NCBI GenBank assembly: GCA_003671075.1
Contig: QWPT01000010.1
Location: 1-64,000 of the forward strand
Direction of reading: 5' to 3'
Source of the DNA: Planctomycetota bacterium
GTDB lineage: Bacteria > Planctomycetota > Phycisphaerae > Phycisphaerales > SM1A02
DNA: 64,000 bases
Below are positions 46,698-54,810 of this stretch, one piece after another. Made by a program: the position numbers and the translations under genes. The notes beneath the pieces were generated by a model, which was not told the DNA's origin, did not search any database, and saw only the letters and a list, made by a program, of their open reading frames with translations. Within the stretch, counting starts at the first letter, position 1; each line of letters opens with the position of its first letter.

Positions 46698-48299
46698 TTA
46701 TTTCCCAGCAAACTTGAGGCACGCTTCGAGCGCAGCCATATCTTCTGCATCGACCACCACGCACTCGATGACGCCATTGTTGATCGCAACAATCACGGGC
46801 GTACCGATCACATAGTTCGGTCCCTTGACCAGCGAAACTTTGACGCACTCGTCGCACGGATTGTCGAGCAGATTGTTTGGATCGGCGTCGGGAATGGCGA
46901 CAGCGAGCGTGCGCACGGGCAGTTTGCCGCTGAAGTAAGTCGTGAGCAACTCTTGGCAGTGGTCGCAATCTTCGCGGTAAAACACGATGATCCAGCGACC
47001 AGTGAGGAAGTCAGCGGGAACTCCGCCAGCGATCATGCGCGCGAATTTGTTTGCGGCGATCGGCTGACCAATCGCGCCAGGAAACTCTGCGATGTAGAAC
47101 GGTTCAAGTTTCGACGGCGGTCCGGGCCATGCGGAAATCTCAGGCTTTACTGGCGGCGCGACGCTCACGGTCGGCTCTTCGCCGAGGACGCGCTTCAGAT
47201 CGTCGAGCTTGTCCACATCAGGACAGACCGCCGTGACGATGCCGTCCTTCAGACGAATGACGGTCGGCGCCGTCACGAGATAGTTCGGTGAAGTCCCCGA
47301 CTGTCCCGCCTTCACCCGATAGAGCAGACGGCTCTCGCAACCCTCGCACGGCATCGCCAGCGGTTGGCCAGTGGTGTCGGGAATCGAAACTTTCAGTACG
47401 CGTTCCTTGCGTGGAGTGGCGAAATGAGCGCGGTAAAGCTCTTGGCAACGGTCGCAGTCTGTGCGAGAGAAGACCACGATCCAATCGCCGCGCTCGAGGT
47501 CATCGGGTAGCGGACGCTCGATGGCCAGCGCGAGTTTTTGCGCGCGAAACGGCTTGCCGACCCACTCGGGCCACTTGGTGAAGTAGTTCTTCTCATACTT
47601 CACCGGCGCTGCTGGCCATGGTCCGTCGAGCGTGCTTGGATCGGTCGGAGTCACAACGATTGGTGGTTTCGCCGCGTCGTTCGAGTCGTTTTGTACTTCG
47701 GGCGTCGGTATGGCGAAGATCGCCACTAGACCGATGAGTGCCGGAATTGCAATCGGGAGTCGCCCGCGCACTGCTTGGCGGGGAACGAGCAGCAGTGCTG
47801 ACGAAAGCAGCGCTGCATCGATAAGAAACATCACGCTGGCGGGTAGGCCAGCCTTGCCGAAACAGCCGCAACTTCCGGCAAGCGCTTCCTTGAAGCCTTC
47901 GCCCGCGTTGGCCTTGAGGCCCGCCTGCACCATGGCGATGAGCAGAATGATGCAGAACAAACTCAGCGTGGCGATGGCGATTTGCCGCGCCCAACGCGAG
48001 GTCAGAATGGCGAGTGCGATGAAGATCTCAACGCCGATGATCGCGCGCAGTGACCACTCGAGGAACGCGGTGGCGTCGACGGAGGTGCGGTCGATGATCG
48101 CAGTGATCGCCGCCAGGATGGGAGGCGGGAGCAGGAGGGGATTGAACTCCGCGGCCTTCACGAATGCGCCGTAACCGATCCAGCCAGCGGTGGCGACATG
48201 GAGCAGCAGCAGGGCGATGCGTTGCACGGGCGAGAGGTTGATGCGCGGCAGGTTGCCGTTGGGCGTGAAGGCAGTCGGTTGGTTCATCGGCAGGCTCAT
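46698..48299 (-). CDS. MauE-like membrane protein fused to two four-cysteine thioredoxin-like modules
   Basis: 533 residues. The N-terminal MauE/DoxX-like membrane part (about four helices to residue 200) contains GSCGCFGKAG, the SCGCFG motif common in MauE proteins. Module 1 (about 225-370): SRTDCDRCQELY, then PCEGC and TAPTVIRLKDGIVT. Module 2 (about 385-533): YREDCDHCQELL, then PCDEC and GTPVIVAINNGVIE. MauE relatives transfer reducing power across the membrane (family knowledge). Start ATG at 48299; an ATG at 48287 is also possible. Confidence 0.8.
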   Translation of the reverse strand: MSLPMNQPTAFTPNGNLPRINLSPVQRIALLLLHVATAGWIGYGAFVKAAEFNPLLLPPPILAAITAIIDRTSVDATAFLEWSLRAIIGVEIFIALAILTSRWARQIAIATLSLFCIILLIAMVQAGLKANAGEGFKEALAGSCGCFGKAGLPASVMFLIDAALLSSALLLVPRQAVRGRLPIAIPALIGLVAIFAIPTPEVQNDSNDAAKPPIVVTPTDPSTLDGPWPAAPVKYEKNYFTKWPEWVGKPFRAQKLALAIERPLPDDLERGDWIVVFSRTDCDRCQELYRAHFATPRKERVLKVSIPDTTGQPLAMPCEGCESRLLYRVKAGQSGTSPNYLVTAPTVIRLKDGIVTAVCPDVDKLDDLKRVLGEEPTVSVAPPVKPEISAWPGPPSKLEPFYIAEFPGAIGQPIAANKFARMIAGGVPADFLTGRWIIVFYREDCDHCQELLTTYFSGKLPVRTLAVAIPDADPNNLLDNPCDECVKVSLVKGPNYVIGTPVIVAINNGVIECVVVDAEDMAALEACLKFAGK

Positions 48300-48361
48300 C
48301 TGTGGATCATCGGTGGCTGATCGGTGGACGCGGCGGTCGGCGCGGCGGTTGGTTCATCGGC
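48277..48361. repeat. Direct repeat duplicating the start region of the MauE-thioredoxin gene
   Basis: The 16-bp string cggttggttcatcggc occurs at 48277-48292 (inside the gene, encoding M-N-Q-P on the minus strand) and again at 48346-48361 in the non-coding gap. It looks like a small duplication with slippage between. Confidence 0.7.
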
Positions 48362-48645
48362 GCAAGCGGTCGCGATTCTATGGGCGAAGCGGCGCGGGGT
48401 TCGGGTCGAGTAGACGGTTTGCCGCATCCAGTCGGCGTGCGGCGGCGAAATAGGGCGCGTGGTAGGACCGACGCGTTCACGAAACCCTCCATTGTTCGCG
48501 CCCGCCGCTCGCATTTGTGGGCGGGAGTCCCGTGGCCGTCATGAGGCCGGCATGAGGTCGGCACGGCTTGGTCATGGGGTTGACGCGGGAAGTCGCGGGA
48601 AAAACTGGCGCCCGCAAACGGGGCGGTCTGTGCGAGAATCAAACC
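48300..48645. other. Intergenic gap without a clear gene
   Basis: 346 bp, GC-rich, with short repeats of gcggcggt and tgatcggtgg near 48310-48350. Frames in both directions read as low-complexity Arg/Pro sequence. No convincing promoter or RNA gene. Confidence 0.5.
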
Positions 48646-48819
48646 ATGAAACTTTCGCTGTCCGGAGCGGGCACATCATCCGAATTGAAATGGGCGCAGG
48701 AGTGCGCGATGTTTGATGCGCTCCTTGCGGGGGCGGCTTCGATCAGGCTCGCCGAGGAGCGGATTGTGCTCGGTGCAGGCGATTGCATCGATGTTTTTGC
48801 GAGGGGTCGACGGCGATGA
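48646..48819 (+). CDS. Small protein, possibly META/HslJ-like C-terminal fragment
   Basis: 57 residues. It begins MKLSLSGAGTSSELK; its second half, ALLAGAASIRLAEERIVLGAGD, resembles the C-terminal strand pattern of META (HslJ) domains, but this is a weak match by eye. The stop codon overlaps the ATG of the next gene (ATGA), which supports translation. No Shine-Dalgarno. Confidence 0.5.
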   Translation: MKLSLSGAGTSSELKWAQECAMFDALLAGAASIRLAEERIVLGAGDCIDVFARGRRR

Positions 48820-50237
48820 GCGACGGACGCTACAGCTTTCATCGTGCTTCGACCATGGCTGTGTCGGCGGACGAGCTCGGGCGCTGGCACTTTCGCGCCG
48901 GCGCGATTCACCGATTGATTCCTCCGTGGGAGTCCATCCGCGTGGTGCGCGAGGCGGCGCCGCTGGTCAACGGCGCGCGCGCAGAGATTCGCATTCGCAA
49001 GGGCCCTGTTGCCACGACGCTGGTGGCACTGCATGGCGAAGTGGATGCGCCTCGGCAATTCGTCGATACGCAAGAGCGTGGGCCTTTCGGCTCCTGGCGC
49101 CATGTCCATCGGTTTCTCCCCGAGTCCGCCGATCGTTCCATGCTCGAAGATTCAATCCGATTCGATCCGCCATTTGGCGTAGTCGGTCGGCTGATTCCTG
49201 CAGGGCTGCTTCAACGCGAACTCGCGCGGCAGTTTGCCTTTCGCCACGCACGCACCCGTGAGGATTTGCGGAGACATAGCGAGGATGCCGCGCGATTTGG
49301 AGAGCGGCGGATGCGTGTCGGAGTGACGGGCGCTGGTGGGCTCGTTGGCGTGCAACTGTGCGCGTTTCTTTCGACCGGTGGCCATCAAGTCGTGCGCTTC
49401 GTACGCGGCGAGCCGCGCGATGAAGGTGAAAGGCGATGGAATCCCACTGATCCTGAGAACGGACTCGCCCCCGCGGCGGTGGAGGATCTCGACGCGATCG
49501 TGCATCTCGCCGGCGAGCCGATCGCGGCCGGGCGTTGGACCGACGCGCGCAAGCGCATGATTCTTGAGAGTCGCACACTTGGCACCGCCACGGTTGCGCG
49601 CGCGATCGCCCGCGCGACCCGCAAGCCGAGCGTGTTCATTTCGGCGAGCGCCATCGGTTTCTACGGCAATCGCGGCGCAAACTGGGTTGACGAGCGCAGC
49701 GCGCCCGGGACCGACAATTTCCTTTGCGAAGTCACGCAAGCCTGGGAGCGCGCGACGGCGGCGGCACGTGATGCAGGCGTTCGTACGGTGCATCTGCGCA
49801 TTGGCATCGTTCTTTCGGCGGCAGGTGGAGCGTTGGCGAAGATGTTGCCGGCTTTCCAACTTGGCGCCGGCGGACCAATTGGCGCGGGAACGCAGGGATT
49901 CAGCTGGATTTCTCTTGATGACCTCGTGGCCTGCGTGCTCTTTGCCGCGCGCAATCCTGCAATCGAGGGTGCGGTCAATGCAGTGTCGCCAGGCGCGCTG
50001 ACTCAGAAGGGGTTTGCGGGCGTGCTCGGCCGCGTGCTGCATCGGCCTAGTTTTGCGCCACTTCCGGCCTTCCTCGTGCAGGCGGCCTTTGGCGAGATGG
50101 GTCGTCGACTGTTGTTGGAGGGCGCGTTGGTCCGCCCGACCGTGCTTGAACGTGAAGGCTTTCGCTTCACTCATGCGTCGCTCGAGCAAGCACTGCGCCT
50201 CGAACTGGGGCGGATCCCGAGCGCGGGGATCGACTGA
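48816..50237 (+). CDS. Cyclase-like domain fused to TIGR01777-type epimerase
   Basis: 473 residues. The N-terminal part (about 1-150) resembles an SRPBCC/polyketide-cyclase-type ligand-binding domain (FHRASTMAVSADELGRWHF, WRHVHRFLP). The C-terminal part is an NAD(P)-binding epimerase of the TIGR01777 group: GVTGAGGLVGVQLCAFL, IVHLAGEPIAAGRW, SASAIGFYG, LRIGIVLSAAGGAL. Start ATG at 48816 overlaps the small upstream gene; its stop overlaps the photolyase start. This fusion is common next to photolyases in other bacteria. Substrate unknown. Confidence 0.85.
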   Translation: MSDGRYSFHRASTMAVSADELGRWHFRAGAIHRLIPPWESIRVVREAAPLVNGARAEIRIRKGPVATTLVALHGEVDAPRQFVDTQERGPFGSWRHVHRFLPESADRSMLEDSIRFDPPFGVVGRLIPAGLLQRELARQFAFRHARTREDLRRHSEDAARFGERRMRVGVTGAGGLVGVQLCAFLSTGGHQVVRFVRGEPRDEGERRWNPTDPENGLAPAAVEDLDAIVHLAGEPIAAGRWTDARKRMILESRTLGTATVARAIARATRKPSVFISASAIGFYGNRGANWVDERSAPGTDNFLCEVTQAWERATAAARDAGVRTVHLRIGIVLSAAGGALAKMLPAFQLGAGGPIGAGTQGFSWISLDDLVACVLFAARNPAIEGAVNAVSPGALTQKGFAGVLGRVLHRPSFAPLPAFLVQAAFGEMGRRLLLEGALVRPTVLEREGFRFTHASLEQALRLELGRIPSAGID

Positions 50238-51691
50238 TGGCTTCGGGCGCAATCTGGTGGATTCGCCGCGATATGCGGCTCGATGACAACCCGGCCGCGC
50301 AACGGGCGATGCGCGCGGTCGCGATGATTCCGCTCTATGTTCATTCACCGAGCGAAGAAGGCGCGTGGCCGTTGGGTGGCGCGCAGAAATGGTGGCTCGC
50401 GCGCGGTCTCAAAGTATTCGCCGCATCGCTGGCGGCCAACGGATCGCGATTGGTCGTTCTTGAGGGCGAACATGCGAAGGTGATCGTGGATCTTGCCCGC
50501 AGCGTTGGCGCAACCGAAGTGTGCTGGACTCGGCGTTTGGATCCAGCGGGCATTGCGCAGGAGCATCGGGTCGAGGAAGCACTCGACAAAGCAGGGATTT
50601 CCTGGAGTTCCTCGCTCTCGAATCACCTCGTCGATCCAGACGACATCGTGACGCAAACTGGAAATCCGTATCAGGTCTACACGCCGTTCGCGAAGAATCT
50701 CCGAGCGCGCGGCAAGCCTTCTCCACCGAAGCCCTCTCCGTCGAAGTCTGTTCGCCTCGATGTCCTTCCGTCAGTCACCGGCGCGCCCGCGGGTGTCGCT
50801 ATTGAAACGCTCGGACTTGAGCCATCCCGTAATTGGGCCGACGGCTTTCAGGCGATGTGGACGCCGGGTGAGGCGGGGGCGCAACAAAGGCTCGCGCTCT
50901 TTGTCGAGTCGGGTCTTGCGCACTACCCCAGCGGACGCGACGAGCCCGCGGCCGACGGATCAAGTTTGCTGGCACCGCATCTGGCGTTCGGCGAAATCGG
51001 CATTCGCCGCATCTGGCACGCCGCAGCAAACTCGAAGTCGGCGCCCCCGGAGAGCATCGACAAGTTTCATGCCGAGCTTCTCTGGCGCGAGTTCGCAACT
51101 CATGTGCTGTTTCATTTCAAGCACACCGATCTCAAGCCGCTGCGCGCTGAATACGCGAAGTTTCCTTGGCGTGACGATCAAGCCGCGCTCATCGCCTGGC
51201 AGCGCGGACGCACGGGCTATCCATTGGTCGACGCGGGCATGCGACAACTTTGGCAGACGGGATGGATGCACAATCGCGTGCGCATGGTTGCGGCCAGCTT
51301 TCTGGTGAAGCACCTTCTGCTTCCGTGGCAGGATGGCGCGCGCTGGTTCTGGGATACGCTGGTGGACGCGGATCTCGCCAACAATTCGCTGGGCTGGCAG
51401 TGGGCGGCAGGTTGCGGTGCCGACGCCGCGCCGTATTTCCGTATCTTCAATCCGACGATGCAGGCGGAGAAGTTCGATGGAGAGGCGGCGTACATCAAGC
51501 GCTGGGTTCCTGAATTGGCGGGGCTTCCAGCAAAACAAGCCATTTCCCCGTGGAATGCGCCGTTGTTGTGGCGGGATTCCGCGCCACTCACGCTCGGCGA
51601 AGCCTACCCGCCGCCCGTCGTCGATCATGTCTTTGCACGCCAACGCGCCTTGGCCGCATTGACCAGCGTTTCGCGATCAGCGGCGAAGTAG
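50237..51691 (+). CDS. phr: Deoxyribodipyrimidine photolyase
   Basis: Class I CPD photolyase, 484 residues: light-driven repair of cyclobutane pyrimidine dimers using FAD. N-terminal antenna domain WWIRRDMRLDDNPA; C-terminal FAD domain ELLWREFATHVLFHF, GRTGYPLVDAGMRQL, TGWMHNRVRMVAASFLVKHLL, and DADLANNSLGWQWAAGCGADAAPYFRIFNP. ATG at 50237 overlaps the preceding TGA (ATGA). Confidence 0.96.
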   Translation: MASGAIWWIRRDMRLDDNPAAQRAMRAVAMIPLYVHSPSEEGAWPLGGAQKWWLARGLKVFAASLAANGSRLVVLEGEHAKVIVDLARSVGATEVCWTRRLDPAGIAQEHRVEEALDKAGISWSSSLSNHLVDPDDIVTQTGNPYQVYTPFAKNLRARGKPSPPKPSPSKSVRLDVLPSVTGAPAGVAIETLGLEPSRNWADGFQAMWTPGEAGAQQRLALFVESGLAHYPSGRDEPAADGSSLLAPHLAFGEIGIRRIWHAAANSKSAPPESIDKFHAELLWREFATHVLFHFKHTDLKPLRAEYAKFPWRDDQAALIAWQRGRTGYPLVDAGMRQLWQTGWMHNRVRMVAASFLVKHLLLPWQDGARWFWDTLVDADLANNSLGWQWAAGCGADAAPYFRIFNPTMQAEKFDGEAAYIKRWVPELAGLPAKQAISPWNAPLLWRDSAPLTLGEAYPPPVVDHVFARQRALAALTSVSRSAAK

Positions 51692-51737
51692 GGGTGGACG
51701 ACTTGAATTCATGGCCTTCACGGCTGAGAATACGTTG

Positions 51738-53360
51738 ATGCGCCTCGCCGTCTACTTCGCGAACTTTGTTCTGTTGATCGCGCGGGGTAGTGCCTTCGCC
51801 CACACTCCCTGCGTTCCACCTGATCGCGGTGATCTCGGTGTCGCCTATATGCGCTTCGACGCGCTCGCTCGGGCAATGCCGAAGGATCCAGCGATGCGCG
51901 AGCAACTCAACCGTGGATTCGATGCACTCACCGCCGACTTCTTCGCGATGCGCTTTAGCAACGCGCTGAGTTCGTTGGCGCGCATCCAAGCCGATGTGCG
52001 CCAGCTCGATGACGATAGTCGTGCAGAGTTTCAGTTCGTCGCTTCACATCGGTTCGAGTTCACGCCGCGCACAGTTTCGATTGGCGCGGGCGGACTCGAT
52101 CCGACCAGTCCCATCAGTCCCATCAGTGCCATCGTCCGCGTCACCGACCTCGACCTCATGGAGCAGGGCACCGCGCCGATCTCGTTGATAGTTCTTTGCG
52201 GTTCGATGCGCATCGAGGTTCCATTTCAACGCGAGGCATCCATCGTGTTTCCGCCCGAAACCAAGGCGGATGTGATTCGAGTCTTCGCCTCGTTTGGTCG
52301 GATCGGCGACATAGAAGTCGCGCGCGGATATGCCATAGTCTCTGCGCTTGACACAACGGCGGCCGCACTGACGGTTCGCATCGCCGCGCTGGAAAGTGCT
52401 GGGAATACCCCATCTTCTGCGCTCGCGTCGCTCAAGGCGCGCTGCTTGCTGCTCACCAATCGAGTCGATCGCAGCAAGTCCTCATCGTTGCTTTGCGATG
52501 TCCACGCGACGCTGTCGGCGCTTGAACGCGAGGTCGCCGCTGCGGAATTGGGCGCCAAGCCTTACGCCATTGCCGGCGATCTTTGGCGAATCTATCGCGC
52601 GCTTGGCGTCGATTTGCCAACCCGGCAATTCGTGCCCGATGGCGATGGGCCCTTTCCACTGGTGATCGCCTTTCATGGCGCAGGCGCCGACGAGAACATG
52701 TTCTGCGAAGGTTATGGCGCTGGGATGCTGCGAAGTCTTGCCAAGGAAAAAGGGTTTGCCCTGGTTTGTCCGCCGACGATTCCGTTTGGGTTGAGCGATC
52801 GCTTGTTTGAGCGCTTCGTCGACGAGGTCGCACTCGACATACCGATCGATCGTTCGCGCGTGCTTCTCCTCGGCCACTCGCTTGGCGCAATCACCGCTTC
52901 ACGATTGGCATGTGCGTGTCCGACCGCGATCGCGGGGGCCGTTTGCATCGCTGGATTTCTCGACGCCCCCGGAGTTCAGCCGAGCGCGCCGCGCAGCGTT
53001 TATCTCGCCGAACTTGATCCGATCTTTCCAGCAGCAGGCGTGCGACAAGCGGTGGAGTCGGCACGCACGCGTGGCTGCTCGGTCGAACTCGCCGAGATTC
53101 GCCATGAAGGTCACATGCTTGTGGTTGACCGCGTCCTGCCTCAGGCGGTCGATTGGCTGCTCGCACGAGCAGCGCGCACGACCGCGACAACAAAGCCGAC
53201 CGAAAGCGCGCCCAGCACCAGTCCGATGAAGACCGATGGGTCGGTTCCAGGGCGCAGCGAGGCCAGCCCAAGCGCAGGCCCGATGAAGAACCCCGCGCCC
53301 ACCAACGCCTCATGGGTTCCGCCAGCTTCGACCTCCGCGCCGCCAACAGCGAGCCCGTAG
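51738..53360 (+). CDS. Secreted alpha/beta hydrolase with antisense C-terminal tail
   Basis: 540 residues. Signal peptide (about 1-22, GSAFA-HTP), a beta/helical N-terminal region, then an alpha/beta hydrolase domain (about 300-485): oxyanion HGAGADENMF, nucleophile LLGHSLGAITA, Asp in YLAELDPIF, His in RHEGHMLVVD. The fold naturally ends near VDWLLARAA (about 53175). The last 60 residues (Thr/Ser/Pro/Ala-rich) lie antisense to the MFS gene and look like read-through after loss of a stop codon. ATG at 51738 is preferred to 51711 because it starts the signal peptide. Esterase, lipase or peptidase cannot be separated. Confidence 0.8.
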   Translation: MRLAVYFANFVLLIARGSAFAHTPCVPPDRGDLGVAYMRFDALARAMPKDPAMREQLNRGFDALTADFFAMRFSNALSSLARIQADVRQLDDDSRAEFQFVASHRFEFTPRTVSIGAGGLDPTSPISPISAIVRVTDLDLMEQGTAPISLIVLCGSMRIEVPFQREASIVFPPETKADVIRVFASFGRIGDIEVARGYAIVSALDTTAAALTVRIAALESAGNTPSSALASLKARCLLLTNRVDRSKSSSLLCDVHATLSALEREVAAAELGAKPYAIAGDLWRIYRALGVDLPTRQFVPDGDGPFPLVIAFHGAGADENMFCEGYGAGMLRSLAKEKGFALVCPPTIPFGLSDRLFERFVDEVALDIPIDRSRVLLLGHSLGAITASRLACACPTAIAGAVCIAGFLDAPGVQPSAPRSVYLAELDPIFPAAGVRQAVESARTRGCSVELAEIRHEGHMLVVDRVLPQAVDWLLARAARTTATTKPTESAPSTSPMKTDGSVPGRSEASPSAGPMKNPAPTNASWVPPASTSAPPTASP

Positions 53361-54334
53361 TAAATCGCGCTGTAGTAGATGGTGCCTTGTCCAAGTCCAA
53401 GAGCGATGAGCCCGATCACCAGCGTCGGCTCGTTGGGCGCGGCGACACACGCTGCGAATCCAACTGAGAGCAGCAGGCCGGCGATAACGAGGCTCGCCGC
53501 CCGACCGTGCCAAAACGCCGTTCGCCAAAGGACAATCACCACACAAAGCCGGGCAACATGCCAGGTGGCACCGATCGGCGCCTGCAATCCCGGCGCGATG
53601 GTAAGCCGCTCGAACAAGTAGGGGAGGATTGGCGAGAGCGCACCGATGACCAGATAGCCCATCGGATGAAGCACGCGTGCACCACCGAGAAGCGATCGAT
53701 ACGAACGCGGAACATGGTGGGCGTTGGCGTGAGTGTTGTGTTCGGGCGGATGCGAGGGAAACCGCGCGAGAAACAGCAACGCCAGCAGATTGATCGGCAT
53801 CAGCGCGGGGATCGCCCATCGAGTGAGACCAGCGTGCTGAAGTGGACCAGCCGCCGCCAATCCAATCGCGGTCGCCGACATCCACGATGCGTTCCACCAA
53901 CCGATGGCGTTGCGCATATTGCGGCCATGGCGTCCCGAGGCAAGGTAGTGCTGCACGATCGGCCACTGCAACGCGCCGAGTGCGCTCATGGTCACTGCGG
54001 CGATCCACAACAGCGTGACATTTTGAATCAGCACCAGCGGCGCCAGCACCGCTTGAACCAGCAGCACCAAACCAAGTGCGCTTCGTGGCGACATGCGGTT
54101 CTCAAGGAATCGCAGCGTGCGCCCCGCATTGACCGCCACCACGGTGTAGAGAATGCCGTTGACGAGAGCCAGCACCAGATTGTCGCGCTGGGTGAATCCG
54201 TACTCACTGGCGGCGATGAAGTAGAGCGCGTTCCAGAGCACGCCGGTTCCGAGCGAACACAGGAAAGTCAGGCCCGCAATGGGGATGGCGCGGGTGGGCT
54301 CGTGGCTGTTGGAGGTCATGGACTTGCCGGGCAC
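53141..54334 (-). CDS. MFS transporter
   Basis: 397 residues with about twelve hydrophobic segments (for example IAGLTFLCSLGTGVLWNALYF, VTLLWIAAVTMSALGAL and LVLGALSVGFVVAVVRAA). Major facilitator fold; substrate not predictable. The GTG at 54334 is chosen because TACACT lies 7 nt upstream; the ATG at 54319 (MTSNSH) is an alternative. Its 3' end overlaps the opposing hydrolase by 220 bp; the last membrane helix lies in the overlap, so this gene's frame is the authentic one there. Confidence 0.85.
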   Translation of the reverse strand: MPGKSMTSNSHEPTRAIPIAGLTFLCSLGTGVLWNALYFIAASEYGFTQRDNLVLALVNGILYTVVAVNAGRTLRFLENRMSPRSALGLVLLVQAVLAPLVLIQNVTLLWIAAVTMSALGALQWPIVQHYLASGRHGRNMRNAIGWWNASWMSATAIGLAAAGPLQHAGLTRWAIPALMPINLLALLFLARFPSHPPEHNTHANAHHVPRSYRSLLGGARVLHPMGYLVIGALSPILPYLFERLTIAPGLQAPIGATWHVARLCVVIVLWRTAFWHGRAASLVIAGLLLSVGFAACVAAPNEPTLVIGLIALGLGQGTIYYSAIYYGLAVGGAEVEAGGTHEALVGAGFFIGPALGLASLRPGTDPSVFIGLVLGALSVGFVVAVVRAARASSQSTA

Positions 54335-54341
54335 GGGCGCG

Positions 54342-54347
54342 AGTGTA
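54342..54347 (-). promoter_or_regulatory. -10 box of MFS gene
   Basis: Minus strand TACACT, 7 nt before the GTG at 54334. No Shine-Dalgarno. Confidence 0.4.
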
Positions 54348-54362
54348 CGGCGGAACCCGTGC

Positions 54363-54368
54363 TACACT
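54363..54368 (+). promoter_or_regulatory. -10 box of tRNA-Arg
   Basis: TACACT, 9 nt before the tRNA 5' end. No clear -35 box. Confidence 0.4.
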
Positions 54369-54377
54369 TCCGCCTCG

Positions 54378-54451
54378 GTCCGTGTAGCTCAATTGGATAG
54401 AGCGTTGCCCTCCGAAGGCAAAGGTTGCAGGTTCGATTCCCGCCATGGACG
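54378..54451 (+). tRNA. tRNA-Arg (anticodon CCG)
   Basis: Acceptor GTCCGTG pairs with CATGGAC (one G-U pair). D-arm AGCTCAATTGGATAGAGC, anticodon stem TTGCC/GGCAA with loop CTCCGAA, T-arm GCAGG TTCGATT CCCGC. The middle T-stem pair is A-C, an unusual mismatch. No encoded CCA. A terminator follows. Confidence 0.93.
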
Positions 54452-54458
54452 CTTCCGC

Positions 54459-54485
54459 GAGGGCCCCGATTGCAGGGGCTCTTTT
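54459..54485 (+). terminator. Terminator of tRNA-Arg
   Basis: Stem gagggcccc/ggggctctt (two to three G-U pairs) with a 7-nt loop and a run of T at 54482-54485. Confidence 0.7.
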
Positions 54486-54522
54486 GCTTGATTTCGCCTC
54501 ACGTGCACCGATCGATCGAACC

Positions 54523-54810
54523 ATGACTCTTCACGAGCTGCAGCAACTCATTCGCGCCAAGTACTTCGCCACCGACAACGCGCGCGGTGCGCCGGGGACA
54601 TACCTATGGTTTGTGGAGGAGGTCGGCGAACTCGCGCACGCCATCGCCAACCGCGAGCGCGGGAAGCTCGATCAGGCCAATCTCGAGGAAGAGTTTGCCG
54701 ATGTCATCGCGTGGTTGGCAACGCTGGCCAACATCTGCGAGGTCGACCTAACCAAGGCGATCGCCGACAAGTACATCAAAGACGGCGGCCCGGAGGGGTT
54801 CAAGGTATGA
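54523..54810 (+). CDS. MazG-like nucleotide pyrophosphohydrolase
   Basis: 95 residues. All-alpha NTP-PPase fold with the EEVGELAHAIANRE (ExxE) and EEFADVIAWLATLANI (ExxD) metal-binding motifs. It probably hydrolyses non-canonical or surplus NTPs. Its stop overlaps the HIT gene start (ATGA). Confidence 0.85.
   Translation: MTLHELQQLIRAKYFATDNARGAPGTYLWFVEEVGELAHAIANRERGKLDQANLEEEFADVIAWLATLANICEVDLTKAIADKYIKDGGPEGFKV

Noticed and set aside
54204-54524. Minus-strand open frame across tRNA-Arg and the MFS start
   Set aside because: Covers a tRNA gene in antisense and has no family similarity.
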